This document shows positions 22,040-34,403 of a stretch of DNA of 64,000 bases, piece by piece (position 1 is the first letter of the stretch; each line of letters starts with the position of its first letter). A program made the position numbers and the translations under genes. Below the pieces are notes generated by a model. The model saw only the letters and a program-made list of their open reading frames with translations. It had not been told where the DNA came from and made no database searches. The stretch covers positions 186,001 to 250,000 of the forward strand of contig MCFE01000017.1 in the NCBI GenBank assembly GCA_002104905.1, written 5' to 3'. The stretch is from Basidiobolus meristosporus CBS 931.73. Taxonomy: Eukaryota; Basidiobolomycota; Basidiobolomycetes; Basidiobolales; Basidiobolaceae.

Positions 22040-23120
22040 CTGAGGATTGTCAAGTTAGTGACACGAAGGAGGAAGAATCAAGAACATTAACTGACCATTT
22101 GATGGGGAGGACATCTGAACGACTCTGGAGAATCCTGATTCCTGCGTGAGGGTGAACGGCTTGTACAATGGGCAAAGAGTGCAATCGCTTGCAAAAGTGT
22201 ATTTCAAAACAATAGCAACCGACGAGGGGATCGTATGCTAGAATCATTCGAGTCTTTCACCAGATGGGAGAACATTTATACCTGCCCAGGATCCATTAGC
22301 TAGACCATATTGTTTTAGGGATGAATTGGATGACTCCTTAATAATATAGTGCTGCAGATTCCCTCATGCGCTCCATAGCGCCATTGGCTATATGACTAAC
22401 CTTGCCTTCAACCAAAATGAAAATCATTGCGAGAATAAAATGACACCAGTTGGTGTATATCTGAATTGAACTCCAACCCTACTTATTGGATGATATGGCA
22501 GTAGTGAGCATCAGTCTTAGCCTTAGTTGAATCACGATAATTGTAACACAATAGTCTAAGGGGCCCTTCACCCTCCCTAACCATCATTAATTTTAAACAA
22601 TGCTGCAGCATCCCGAGAGAACCACCGATGAATTCAATACTTGGCTTACATAACCCACTTTCACAGTTACAGAAACACACGAATGCATATACCACCAGTA
22701 TAAAGAGCAACTGCAGTTAGCAGATTCATCTTCGCATGGACTCGGAGACACGCTTGCCAATTATCAAACGGAACGGGTAAACCAAGACAATCCAAGGAGG
22801 CTCTCCTGATTGACTCCTCCATCCGCTTTTGTATTTATTCAAAGGAAGAACTCAGTCCATTCAAGCAAGCTTAGTTATTTTAAATCCCCATGTTACACGA
22901 CTCTCTGAGACGTGCGATCATTTTGAGTTGAAAGCACTTCAACTCCCATGTGGTGGATGTCGAAGCAATCTCTCATGTATTTGGGCTGTTATTTGTCAGA
23001 AAAAAGGCCCACACTGGTAAAATGATATCACATGATCATCAAGATTGAAAGGCTTTTGTCAAAATGCTATCGAGCCTTTCACATCAATATTTGCCTTTGT
23101 GTTGACGTTCGTTTGCAGTC
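22040..23120. other. Upstream region of the C2H2 gene and the small-protein gene
   Basis: About 1.1 kb that should hold the first exon and promoter of the C2H2 gene. An open stretch at 22081-22247 on the minus strand could contribute, but its splice phase to the 22039 acceptor does not work with the obvious GTCAGT donor. Confidence 0.4.
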
Positions 23121-23525
23121 ATGTCGTTTTTCAGCAATGCAAGGCTTTTCTTCTCAGCCAATCCAATGGCCGCTCTCTCCATAGCAGTTGTCCCTGCTGG
23201 AATGTATGTGGGATATCGTCTCCGGGATACTCGCGAAGAAGCTAACGAAAAGCTGCCTCCTAGAGAAGTAAGTCCTATTTACTCTGACACTTCATGCTCT
23301 CCACCACTCATGCCACCTTATCACATTAGCTTACACCTGAAGAACTGGAACAAAACGAGATGTTACGCCGAGAAGAGTAAGTACTCTACAAACTGTATAT
23401 ATAGTTGCGCGTTGGTTAACCATATATGAAGTTTGAAAACCAGAAGAAATCAGCTATTACGAGATCGTGAAGCTATCCTTAAGAAATTTGCTCAAATGGA
23501 GAGAGAAGAAGCAGAAAGTCAATAA
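23121..23525 (+). CDS. Small single-pass membrane protein, 90 residues, unknown function
   Basis: Three exons (23121-23267, 23330-23376, 23447-23525; 273 bp) encode 90 residues. The N-terminal third (MSFFSNARLFFSANPMAALS, then IAVVPAGMYVGYRL) is one hydrophobic helix preceded by a weakly basic start, with the look of a mitochondrial inner-membrane anchor. The rest (RDTREEANEKLPPRELTPEE, then a Glu/Arg-rich helix ending AQMEREEAESQ) is charged and probably helical. I do not recognise the family; the layout recalls small respiratory-chain assembly factors, which is only an analogy. The splice phases fit and the introns are of normal size, so the gene is likely real. Confidence 0.6.
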
Positions 23526-23711
23526 TATCACTTAATACATACTCTACTGTCAACCACTACATACATTGTATTTACTCAACAGACATTCAATGATTAAATA
23601 TGCATCCAACTTTTTTGACCTCTCTAAATTGTGTAACAATAAGCCCAGTAAATAATCCCGTGACTAGAGATTTAATATCGGGTTGCCAGCATTTTTCGAG
23701 GCTACCGAATT

Positions 23712-26273
23712 ATGACTGCAGCTATTCGAACAAGAAAGCCAGTCTTAATAGGAGGAATAGCCAAAGCATTTCGGCTACTCTCAACAAACGTAGCTCCCTC
23801 GCTTCGACCATACCAACAGGAATGTCTCGATGTATGTATTGAGCAGTTCAAAAAGGGGATCAAAAAACAGGTTGTGTCGCTACCTGTAGGTAAATAGAGA
23901 ACCGGTATCCGTGAGACAATTGTTATGTTCATTAACTCTTCTTGAATTGATGCTGTCTAAGGGAGTGGAAAAACGGTATATACAACCTTGCTGATAGATT
24001 TCGACTTGGCCAACATGACATTGATCCGAAATTCTAGGTTATATTCTCCAATTTAATTTCAAAGCTCCCAAATCCTACACAGCAAGCCACAAAAGCTCTT
24101 GTCATTGCACATAGAGAAGAATTGATATACCAAGCATACAAACAAATCCAAAGAATCGCCCCCAACCTGGTTTGTAAAGATCGAGCAGTTCAACACTGGA
24201 GTATCATTTTGACTGTTTGAGATAGACCATTGAAATCGACAAGGGAAAGCAACATGCAACTGGTGCAGCCGATGTTATCATTGCCAGTGTCCCGACCTTA
24301 GGAAGGAAAGAATCGCTACGTATAGAAAAATATGATCCTCAGGAGTTTAAGTGCATTATCATAGACGAGGTAATCCGCTAGACACTCAAGGCTGCTTGAA
24401 ACCAATATGGACTAACCATAAAGTAGGCTCACCACGCAGCCGCATCCACATATCTAAAAATTTTGGATCATTTCGGTGCACGAGAACCTGAATCTCATAT
24501 GTTGGTGTGGGGTTGTTCGGCAACAGTAAGGCGACATGACGGCCTTAAACTGGATGGAATATTTGATTACATTGCCTACCACAAGAGCTTTTTAGACATG
24601 ATTGAGCAGAATTGGTATTGTTCGCAACAACAGGAAGTCAACACTAATGCTTATCGTAACACTTTTCTCTCAACACTGGTGCTTCAATAGGCTGTGTAAT
24701 TTGAAAATCACTACTGTCAAAACCAACACCGACCTCTCAGGAATTCGACGCTATAACTTTGATTTCAATACAGCACAACTAGCCTCTCGGACAAACGTCC
24801 CTCAAAGAAATGAAATTATCATACACAGCTATCTCAAATATGCCGGTAATGCCGTGCATTGAATATTGATCATTGCCTGCATTTTCCAACCGTATTTTGC
24901 ATTTTTAGCGGATCGCGCATCCACTCTGGTTTTTGCTGTTGACATTAAACATGCTGAAACGTTAGCCGAGTTATTCACATCCTACGGAGTTGAAGCCAAG
25001 TGTGTAACCAGCAAGACCCATAACACAAGCCGCGCCGAGATCCTAGCCGATTTTCGAGCACGCAAATTTCCAGTATTGATTAACTGTGGTAACTTCATCT
25101 TTCATTGGATGTTACATGTCGTATGACCCTAAACTTTTTGCGATCTAGGAATTTTAACCGAAGGAACTGGTATTGTGTTCATGAACAAAAAACCTTCGGT
25201 CATTTTGTCATTAACGAAATGTGGTGTAGATATCCCTGGCATAGACTGCGTTATTATGGCACGCCCAACGCAAAGCCATGTGTTATTTCAGCAGATGCTA
25301 GGCCGAGGAATGAGGCTACATCCTGAGAAAACTGACTGCCTAGCATTAGATGTTGTGGATAACTTTAACAGTCATGACTTGGTTACAATCCCTACTCTGC
25401 TTGGCCTCGACTACAACGTGGAATTCTCAGGTATCCCTCACCAAATTTATCCGGCTATATCCTACAACACTAATCACCGATAACTAGGCAAAGATGCAAT
25501 AGTAGCACAAAAGGAGGCTAAAAACACCACAGGTACATACTTTGAGCCAATGGTTTTACCGACTACGTTAACCGGAATTTCACTTGTAGATGATCAATCT
25601 GTCGAGGTAAACATTCTCTCGGTGGATGTTACAGAGTATGACAATCCCTACGAACTTCAACGTTCCAAGTCATCTACCACATCAAAATTGGAAAAACTAT
25701 CCAAGTACCGATGGTTAACTATTGGTCATGACACTTATATCCTGAATACAAACAAAAGAACAATTCGCTTAGAGAAAGATCCCGATGGTCAGTACTATCT
25801 TGTATCCCAAGCTAGGCATCAGCAACAAGCCTCACCATATACGCATCGTAGGGAATTATCGTGCAAGATTGAAAAATCGAATCATGTCCCCAAGCAGCAC
25901 CATACTCTACAGCAAGTCGCAAGAACTGCCAATCGTTAGCGATACATTAACTTCTGCAATCCACGCATGCGACACATATCTAGATTCTAAATACGGCCTC
26001 CAATTCTTTGCCTTGCGAAATGCCCCTTGGAGAAATCAGCCGGCCACTGCAGGCCAATTGAGATATTTGAAGCGATTGATGGGCGATAACTTCCCAACTC
26101 AAGAGAAACTGCGCAAAGGAGAAGCGAATGATTTGATTGCCAAGCTGACCGAGGGAGCTGGTAAGGTCTATAAAGAGAAACTGAAGCTTGCCAAAAACAT
26201 GGAAAAACTAGAAAGCAAAAAGCAAGAGAAGATGGAGCGTATGAGAGTGGCAGTTGGCCCAATATCCGAATGA
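23712..26273 (+). CDS. IRC3: Mitochondrial DEAD/DEAH-box helicase of the Irc3 type
   Basis: A gene of about ten exons. The N-terminus (TAAIRTRKPVLIGGIAKAFR) is basic and hydroxylated like a mitochondrial presequence. Helicase superfamily 2 motifs are rebuilt across introns: Q-like RPYQQECL; motif I GSGKT split by introns near 23892 and 23972; Ia ALVIAHREEL; motif II DEAH, split between DEA and H-region by the intron ending near 24426; motif III in CSATV; then DFRARKFPVLINCG and LTEGTDIPGIDCVI across two short introns near 25090-25230; and motif VI QMLGRGMR. The C-terminal part (about 250 residues) includes NAPWRNQPATAGQLRYLKRL as in Irc3 proteins. Yeast Irc3 maintains mtDNA by acting on branched DNA. 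Exon borders are approximate. Confidence 0.83.
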
Positions 26274-26610
26274 GCTCTGGACTATACCTAGCCACCAATC
26301 CCGATACTCCTTGATTCCCAAGGATACTCGGGCCAGATCTTTATTCATAAATTACTCAAACTCGGCCATAGAGTATTGAGTAACGTCGAGATGATGGCTT
26401 CCACTAAGCACCCTATAGGAGAAATAAACAAAGAACAAATTAGACGGAATGGGGTGGTAAGCACGTAGACACCACTTAAAATCATCACTGTGATTCAATT
26501 GTTTATAATAGGGATAAATAAATTAAGGGAAGGGAGTTCGTCATCAGAAATTTAGTATCTTTTCTTGAAGTTGTGCACAATACGCATTTGTGCTTCCCTT
26601 GCTCACCATC
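26274..26610. other. Promoter region of the MAPKK gene
   Basis: AT-rich sequence between two same-strand genes; nothing else seen. Confidence 0.45.
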
Positions 26611-28071
26611 ATGGCAGCGTTAAACCGTTCCAATGCCACTATGTTCAGAAAGAAGAATCGAAACCTCACTGGGCTGAAGATTTCTCCTATCGTTGGCACT
26701 CCAGAGCAGCAATCCCCGAATGCATCCACGTTTGCCACAAACACAGTAGCACTGAAAAGCGCCGTGGACAGGAGTAATTTACATTCGAATGGCGAGAACA
26801 GTGATCCGACGACGGAATTCTTGGATTTGAATCCAAGTAACATTGTGGAGATCAAAAAGCTTGGCGAAGGCGCGGGTGGCTCAGTTTCCCAAGTTCGCCA
26901 CGAGCCTACGGGGATGATTATGGCACGCAAGGTAAATTATTGTTTTTGAATCCGTCTCAGCAATTCCTTAAAACCAACCCATCCGCCCATCAACCACCGG
27001 AAATCCTATGAAGATGTGAATTTCCTGAAACTAACTGGCTCTCCATTGTCCCGTAGACTGTCCCAGCTGATCCTGATCCAAACATGCAACGCCAGATCAT
27101 ACGAGAACTATCCTTCCTTCGTACCTGTAAATCACCCTATATTGTATCATTTTATGGTGCATATTTAGATGAAGAAGACACATCGATTTCGATCTGTATG
27201 GAGTACTGTGATGGCGGTAGCTTCGATGCCATATTTAGAAGGGCAGCTGAGAAGGGTGGGCGTATTGGCGAAGGCGTGCTTGGGAAAATAGCGGTAGCGG
27301 TATGATTATCTGAGTTAGCTGCATATTGCTGGTGAAGTTTCGTCTAAATCACGCGTCGATCTACATAGGTTCTGAATGGCTTGGTTTATCTCCACAGCCG
27401 TCACATCATCCACAGAGGTATATTCCCCAAATCGATACATACCATGTAGATGATTTCTGACTGAAAAAGCTAGATGTCAAGCCATCCAACATTGTAGTGA
27501 CCAGCGACGGAAACATCAAGTTGTGCGATTTTGGAGTCAGTGGGGAGCTGATTGACTCGATTGCTGCCACATTCGTAGGGACGAGTTATTACATGGCGGT
27601 GAGTTGAAATAGTCGATTGTAATGCTCAACCAGCTGCTGAGATCCCTTTTTCTAGCCGGAAAGAATCCAAGGGGCACGGTATGCTGTGCAATCCGATGTC
27701 TGGTCACTGGGATTGTCCATCATCGAAATTGCCAATTCCCGCTTCCCCTTCCCGCCACCTGGGCACCCGCCCCTTGCCATTTTTGAGTTATTAGATTACA
27801 TCGTACGCTCGCCAGTGCCAGGACTACGAGTTGAAGACGGCTGGAGCCCGGAGATCTCCAACTTCGTTGCCAAATGGTTGATATTGCTGATTCGTCATCG
27901 TCTACCACTGAACCTGTACTAACCGCCCTTGCCCACCCTCTTCAACCCAGTCTTATCAAGGATTCATCACAACGACCAACTCCAAGACAGCTGTTGAATG
28001 ATCCGTTTGTGGTGCGCTACACGGAAACACCCGTAGACCTAGCCCGATTTGTGCGTGAAGTATGGGCTTAG
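26611..28071 (+). CDS. MAP kinase kinase, Mkk1/Pek1-like (cell-wall-integrity type)
   Basis: Six exons (26611-26931, 27057-27299, 27369-27417, 27474-27598, 27656-27876, 27951-28071) total 1080 bp, or 359 residues. After a 75-residue N-terminus the kinase domain shows the Gly-loop [27 protein letters not shown], the catalytic HRDVKPSN (split by an intron after HR), [11 protein letters not shown] and the activation segment [20 protein letters not shown]. The S-x-A-x-T spacing is the site phosphorylated by MAPKKKs. GTSYYMAPERIQG is closest to Mkk1/Mkk2 and S. pombe Pek1, which act between Bck1-type MAPKKKs and the Slt2/Mpk1 MAPK; Ste7/Byr1 types usually have STYMSPE. The short N-terminus resembles Pek1 rather than yeast Mkk1. 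Dual specificity Ser/Thr and Tyr phosphorylation is expected. Confidence 0.88.
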
Positions 28072-29382
28072 ACACTACCAAGGTACCAACCCCTCACCTT
28101 CTCATCTACACGTATTTCGGATCACTTGGACCAAACACTCGACCTCAAAAGGAAACCCAGCCTTTTTGGAATCATCCACTTCATGTAATTTTTATTTCGA
28201 AAACAAGAAAATCGGTTATTGTCCTATATTCCTGCTCACCCCTGCCCATTCCTGAATATATGTTGTTAGAGGCATCCGTACAATCCAAATAAAAATCCAT
28301 TCCAACCGCCGCCTGCATGAACTTGCATACAGTGATTGTCGCAGAGTCGCACAAGTCGCTTGGGTGATGAATCACAGAAGCACCAAGAAATCCACGTGCA
28401 TCCCCTCAAAGCTGATTAATTAAAAATCCATTTGGGAAATGACTCCAGTTCGATTTAATTTAGCTCAATGTATTTTCCACGATGTTTTTCTCGAAACGAT
28501 GACGAGTCAGGCGCGTACGAATGGGCCGATGTCCCGGGTGATCTCGCTATTTACTGGCATTTTGATGCTAATTCGATGGTAATCTCATTTCCCGAAATGG
28601 CCTTAACCACACTTCTATTGGCGATGGCCATTTATTGGTCACGCTGTTACATTCCAACGGCAAGCTCGGTATGTTACGGCTGGTTTGGTTGAGGTCTGCC
28701 GTTCGTGGCATCGGGCTTCGTAGCTGCTGGTGGAAACGGGCTTATGTGCAGGAAACCGCCCCAAAATCTGTCAATGTGGACTGTTGGCTAGCTGCCACAT
28801 ACAATAATGACCTGTTTAATAACATCTACTGAAGAGTCACCCACACTTCGGAACCATCCTGATCGATTAATCGACTGCCGTTGCTTTCTAGATGTCCCGT
28901 AATCCCTAACCCTCATGCTGAGCCATCCTTTCTATGAAATCCAAAATATGGACTGTTACCCAACTAGGAAGGTTTCCCATAATAGGAAAACCCCATAAGT
29001 TGAAATCGATTTTACTTGGTGTGTGCCTACCAATCAAGTAGTAATGCGGCTCATCTTCGAACCACACATGATTGGATAAGGTCTAGATTTTGCTGAACTG
29101 GGTTCCTCTCGAGGTGGTCCCTAATTTATTTTCCCTTTTATCTCCTTCCTACTCTCCCCGTGGGCTCGCTCTTGATTCTACTTAATTTCTTTCGCCTTTA
29201 ACTTAGTAGTTATTGCTTCAGAAAATCTCTCCCCCCCAAACCGTGTTGTTTAGTCGCCAAGAAAATTCGTAGCAGCGTCGCGCAAGAAAATACCGAGGAT
29301 TTTCTTGTTCTATAACTAATTTTCTAGTAGGAATTTTCATCAACAGGAGCTGCAGTATATTGACTATTCAATATACCTAAAC
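28072..29382. other. Intergenic; long probable 5' leader of the GATA gene
   Basis: 1.3 kb without a convincing gene. A CCCTAACCCT block occurs at about 28904-28913 and a C7 run near 29233. Open frames around 28468-28832 are short and unlike known families. Long leaders are common for nitrogen regulators, so part of this is probably transcribed. Confidence 0.4.
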
Positions 29383-31248
29383 ATGGCACCCATCATATTA
29401 TCCATCAAAGGGAACAAATCTTTCACTTCCTTTTCGAACCTTAATACAGAAGAAGACCTGTCTAAAACATGGCGCGTGTGCACAAAGGTCAAAGATTCCC
29501 TTGAGAATGGCAACCGTCTTGAAAATCTGTCTTGGAGGTTGTGGCACTTACACAAAAGCATGGTGCATGGCCAAAAGAATTCTAAAAGCCAATTCAAGAA
29601 ATACGCTACTGCCAAGACCAAGAAGCTTGAGAGTGACACTGGGATCGAAAGTCCTACAGCGTCCCCTAGAAACCCTCCAATGCAGTCGATGCCGGCGGAG
29701 GATAAGGAGCCTGTTAAGAAGCTTCCCTTGCTGAAGGAGGCTACCACGGAGCCAAAAGAGTCCACCTCTTTACCCAATACTCGTGCTCCGTCACCTACCA
29801 CAAAGCCCAAGGAGAGCTCAACCAATTCAGCGTCGGCCGCTGCAGGCACTGCCTCGGTTAATCCACCTGAGCAGAGTGTAGTGCAACCTGGCTTTGTAAG
29901 TCAGCCTACACAACCCGCCGCTGTACCTAGCACCAGTGCTATGGCTATCGGTGCGCAGAGCGTCAGTAATAACTTCACATCCCATTATTCGCACAATGTG
30001 GCAGAACAATTTCCGCAGCAAGCAAATGGAACTCAATCTGCCCAAGTGATTGGATTGGAAGACATCTTTGGGACGTACGCTGCATCGGCTTTCTTAGGTG
30101 CTTTTGATGAGCCACCTTCGCTGGAGATTCCTCTTGAAGACATTTCCGGCCCTCAGGACTGGGAACCCTACGGCGGAAATTCTACTTTTAGCACACCAGC
30201 TATATCGCCTATTTCCACCCCAGCCAACGACTCTATGCCCTACTATTTATACAACAATCAATGGTATGAACAAAGCATGAATCAGCAAGGAACCGGGCTC
30301 CCATACAATGGGGCCAACAACCTGAACATGACCAATATGCCAACCACAAGCTTCCCTCAATCCTCATTATCTTCCATGGTGCCTATGAATCGACAAGGCT
30401 TCAATTCTGTACAAACTACTTCAGAGAGCCCTGCTCCTACGATGAATGCATCCAACCCATATATTGGCAATTTCGGTAGCAACCCGGTGACTTCGGCGGC
30501 CGCCCCACCTTCCTCCAACTATAACGGAATGCAAATTCCTTCCGGAAGCTCCGACTCGTACGGATCAAGCACCACACCAAGTGCCAATATCTCCGAGAAC
30601 GAGAAGGTAGATGGGAAGGTCCAATGCAAGAATTGCAACGCTACATCCACACCTTTGTGGAGACGTTCTGCGAACGATGAGTTGCTCTGCAATGCCTGCG
30701 GCTTATAGTAAGTTTCTCCCTCTTTATCGTATCAGAATCGATCGAAGGATGAACGCTAACGTTAATTCCAGCCTTAAACTACACAATGTAGCACGTCCGA
30801 AGACCATGAAGCCTCATATTGTCCGCAAAGATGCCAGGAGCGATGACTCCCAGTCACAGCCAATCTGCTCAAACTGTAGCACCACAACCACCCCGCTGTG
30901 GAGAAGAGATGACAAAGGAAATACCTTATGCAATGCCTGTGGCTTATAGTAAGTTCTTGTTAATGCAGTTGCTCCTGGCCTTCGATGAATGTTTACGTTT
31001 TCTATCATAGCCTGAAGCTCCATCATGAGATGAGACCGCTTTCCATGAAAACGGACATCATCAAAAAGCGTCAAAGATACGATAGTGGACAGTCGACAGC
31101 CACTAAGAGAAGTGTGAAGAAGCAAAAGCCAGCAGAGCCACAAGCCACGCCACTCCCAACCCATCAGATCTCGGGGCCTTCTCACGTTCCCCCACAGAAT
31201 CAGTCACAGATCTACCTGATGTCTTCCGATAATATGGGATACCACTGA
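29383..31248 (+). CDS. GATA-type transcription factor with two zinc fingers (AreA/Gaf1-like)
   Basis: Three exons (29383-30707, 30772-30948, 31011-31248; 1740 bp) encode 579 residues. Residues about 22-62 form the AreA-type N-terminal domain ([20 protein letters not shown], then [11 protein letters not shown]). A long Ser/Thr/Pro/Asn-rich region follows. The two GATA fingers are class IV with 17-residue loops: [20 protein letters not shown] and [20 protein letters not shown], each ending LCNACGLY. Both introns interrupt the fingers at the same place, inside the Tyr codon of CNACGLY (phase 2), and exon 2 is exactly 59 codons. The C-terminus has a basic block ([10 protein letters not shown]) after finger 2. 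AreA, Gaf1 and Gln3 control nitrogen-catabolic genes; most have one finger, so the twin form is notable. Targets are inferred, not shown. Confidence 0.9.
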
Positions 31249-32156
31249 ACATCCGATTGGCGTAAACATTCAAGTTTGTATTCCCGGAAGCGAAATTCAT
31301 CTGGCTGGTTCTGTACACTTGAACATGCTTCGCCCTGCTCGCTTTTGCTATTCGCACTTGGCTAAATCGTACTAATTTTGATCCGCTAGCGAACGGTAGT
31401 TTCAACCTTATGGAAGTAATTGTATAAAAAGATTTACATTCGGTTCAGATAGAGTTTTATTTTATTGTTTATAATTTCCATTCTCCAAATCCCTTTTCAC
31501 TTCTCTAGCACCACGACCACGACCACCATTTACACTGGAACACTTTTCCCCTTCCCCAGACTTCCCCCCCACCCACTCGAGTATATTTATAGCTGTTTGT
31601 GTTCTAATCCATATTTACAGTTCCTAATACACCCGTCCGCTTTCCTCTCATATAGCTTTGGTGTATCTTTCTTGGTTGCTTGTTTACATTTTCACATAAT
31701 CCATCAACCATCTTGGTATGAATAAACTACTCCGTATCAAGGTATCCGGTTATCGATATGCAGGGCTTTCAGACAGGGTGGGTGAACGGGATGGCGGAGT
31801 TGCGAGTGAACGGTTAACCGAATATTTCCCCGATCTAGAAGGTGGTCGGAACGTATGGTTCTTGGGGATTGCCCTTGCTGATGGGTGATTGATTCCCCGC
31901 CCAAGAGATTGGTAATTCATTTCTCGACTGCTTCGGCGGACATTTTCGGCATGTGATTGATAGGAACCGTGATAAGCTCCCAAAATAGATGGCCACCTCA
32001 CCTTCGATTAATCATCGACTGAGTTTGATCTACATGACGTTGAGTCATTACACGTGATACGATGATTGGGTGGTATCCATCATGCTAGGATGGAGCAGTT
32101 TATTATAGGGATGCAGTAGGGTAAGGATAGGGTAGGGCTGGTTTGGTTTGGGGGAC
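31249..32156. other. Convergent intergenic region, GATA and prefoldin 3' flanks
   Basis: Pyrimidine-rich sequence around 31490-31580 and short open frames at 31465-31725 and 31750-32001 show no family resemblance. These are most likely untranslated 3' sequence. Confidence 0.45.
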
Positions 32157-32805
32157 TTAGGCTTGTTGCTTTTGCATTTGTTCCTGATACAAGGTTTGGA
32201 GTTTAACAATCTAATTCAATAATGGATAAAGATACGATTAGGATACACAGGTAGATTAGGAAGGGGGCACATCTCCGACAAACCTCAGTCTTCTTCTTCT
32301 CCTGCTTCTCGCTCAAATCCTTGATCTGCTCCTCGAGGCGTTTGCTTTGTTTGAAAAGGTGATGGCGGTCGTTAGCAAGATGGAGAAGGCACGAATGTCG
32401 GTAAGTAAATGCCTACATTTCTGCCTTGATGAACTCGATACGTTTCTGCACGTTGGTGTTAGCCTCGACCTTCTCTTGCTTTACGAGTACGGGTCCGATT
32501 AGCTTGTAGATGTTGGCATCGTCTTTCAAAACGGAGAATTCCTGCAAAGGGTCGGGGGCTCGTCAGTACGTAACGGAGAGCAAACACGTCTAGGTGGGGT
32601 GGCTACCTTAGCGACGATCTCGTTTTCTTGAAGCTGAGAATCCAGTCTTTGACGGGACTCGACGACCTTGGCAAACTCTGTGGTGGGTGGACAAACCGTT
32701 ACAATATGGAACAGGTGAGGTCGGGAACGGCCAAGCTTCGAACCAACCTTTCTGCAGATTTTGGAAGGCTAGGGATTCCGCTTCTAATCTAGCTTCGACT
32801 GACAT
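32157..32805 (-). CDS. Prefoldin subunit 6
   Basis: About four exons, from ATG at 32805 to TAA at 32157. Spliced, the protein starts MSVEARLEAESLAFQNLQKE, continues FAKVVESRQRLDSQLQENEI and FSVLKDDANIYKLIGPVLVK, then a helix with VQKRIEFIKAE, RLEEQIKDLSEKQEKKK and a C-terminus LQTLYQEQMQKQQA. This is the beta-type prefoldin layout: two long coiled-coil helices joined by beta hairpins (the YKLIGPVLV segment). Prefoldin delivers nascent actin and tubulin to the CCT chaperonin. The size (about 125-130 residues) fits Yke2/PFD6. Some exon edges are approximate. Confidence 0.88.
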
Positions 32806-33105
32806 GATGTAAAGTAAGGCGGAGGGAGGTCTGGCTTGCCGGTGGTGATAAGTTGAGGGCCAGTTTTTTTTCTTGCTCTAGTCTGGTTGAAATCAGAGAA
32901 AATCCACCGAGATTTAATCACTCTAGTTTATTGGTGGGTAAAAAGGGTCGATGATCTTGAATAAATAAACGACCTTCACCATGGTGTTGAGCATGATCAG
33001 AAGACAGAGGAAGGTGATGGAAACAATGTTTATACATTTCTAAGGCTCGTTACATGGATTTTATATTGAAGATATGGGAAGTGGTTTGTCGGCGTTTATA
33101 AACAG
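32806..33105. other. Short intergenic region
   Basis: Prefoldin promoter and RPB5 3' flank; nothing else visible. Confidence 0.45.
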
Positions 33106-34126
33106 AGTCTATATGTTAAATATCTTCCGGCCGTTTCACTAGGACGAATGATCTTCACCACCTATCGAGGGATGTTAGTGACAAGGAAGATCGAAACGCA
33201 TCGCGAACTTGGCGATCCGTACCTGTCCTCTCTTAAGACCATAATATCTGGCAACGGGGTCCGATGGCTGGATACGAGGTAATTGGGTCTCCTTTAAGCG
33301 ACTAAAGCTCGGTTAAGGATACAGGTCGATTGGATGGCGACAAATGATACGGATGAGACATAAAAAAGGATACTATCTTTGTAGTAGAGTTTTCTTTTCG
33401 TCGGGAGTCAACACAACGTGAATGGGGACGAGCTGATGCTCAGTGATGTTGACCAACAATTCACTCTCATGGAAAGACTCCAGGTTGTATTTGGCCGACA
33501 TTTGGTCAATAACCTAGAGTAGATTTAGCAAATAGTCTGAACCAGCAGTTCGACCGGATTTGCAGTTACCTTGTTGGCGGAGGAAGTCATGGTACCTTGG
33601 TAAACGATGACTCCCTTGGGAATGCCTTGGGTCACCATTCTCTCGCAGTACCTAGGGAGTAAGGTATCAAAAGATCAGCCCAAACTCCTCCCTCTTATCA
33701 TATGTCCAAACACACATACTTTCTGATAGGCTTGACACCAACGGACTTTTCCTCTGGGAAGAACACAAGCAATTGATCCGAAGGATCGTCCTTCTTCTGG
33801 ACCAAGAAGGTGAGGGAATTACGACTATGGGAAAAAACCAGGGCAAGCATCAGCATATGTCCAGAAGGTTCCAGCGGGCTCTTTCCTGCCTAGAAGACGA
33901 TTACTCACTCAACCATGCCAGCTCTGGCGTACATATTCTTAAACTGCTCTAGATCCATATCCAACTCAGCTTGACTCACCAGATAGCCCTACGTCCAGAT
34001 ATTTAAGCAACATGAACAGGTAAAACGTATCGAGGAGGAAAAGGTAAATACTCTGTCGTGGGCCAATTGGTGAACGGTTCTGTAAACCCTCCATAGTTTG
34101 GCGACTTCTCTTTGGTCTTGGTCCAT
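33106..34126 (-). CDS. RPB5: RNA polymerase subunit RPABC1 (Rpb5)
   Basis: About six exons from ATG at 34126 to TAA at 33106, giving roughly 210 residues. The N-terminal jaw domain starts [20 protein letters not shown] with [16 protein letters not shown], then [20 protein letters not shown] and [20 protein letters not shown]. The C-terminal assembly domain, shared with archaeal subunit H, reads [40 protein letters not shown], then [20 protein letters not shown] and RYLTYRL. Rpb5 is common to RNA polymerases I, II and III and forms the lower jaw. Length and motifs fit the family closely. Confidence 0.94.
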
Positions 34127-34403
34127 TGTGTGAATAAAATCAACAAGATACCCCTATTGCTGGTTAGCCATCCAATATAACTACCAAAAAAAAATCGACT
34201 TGGAGGGGATTTTTTTTTTGTTTCCAAGAATTCCCCTCATCTCCCGTTCGTGGCTAAATTCATGCAGGATTCTAAGCAATTTGATTGTTTTATTGATCTT
34301 TTGCCTGGCCAGACGGCCGGCTCCAATGGGGATGGGTTTGGATGTTGTGCTGGTAAGCAGGTTGATGCGAACAGATGGAATGGTGCGGCAACTCATCAGT
34401 CTC

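Noticed and set aside
31465-31725. 86-codon frame after the GATA gene
   Set aside because: Pyrimidine-rich low-complexity sequence within the probable 3' UTR.
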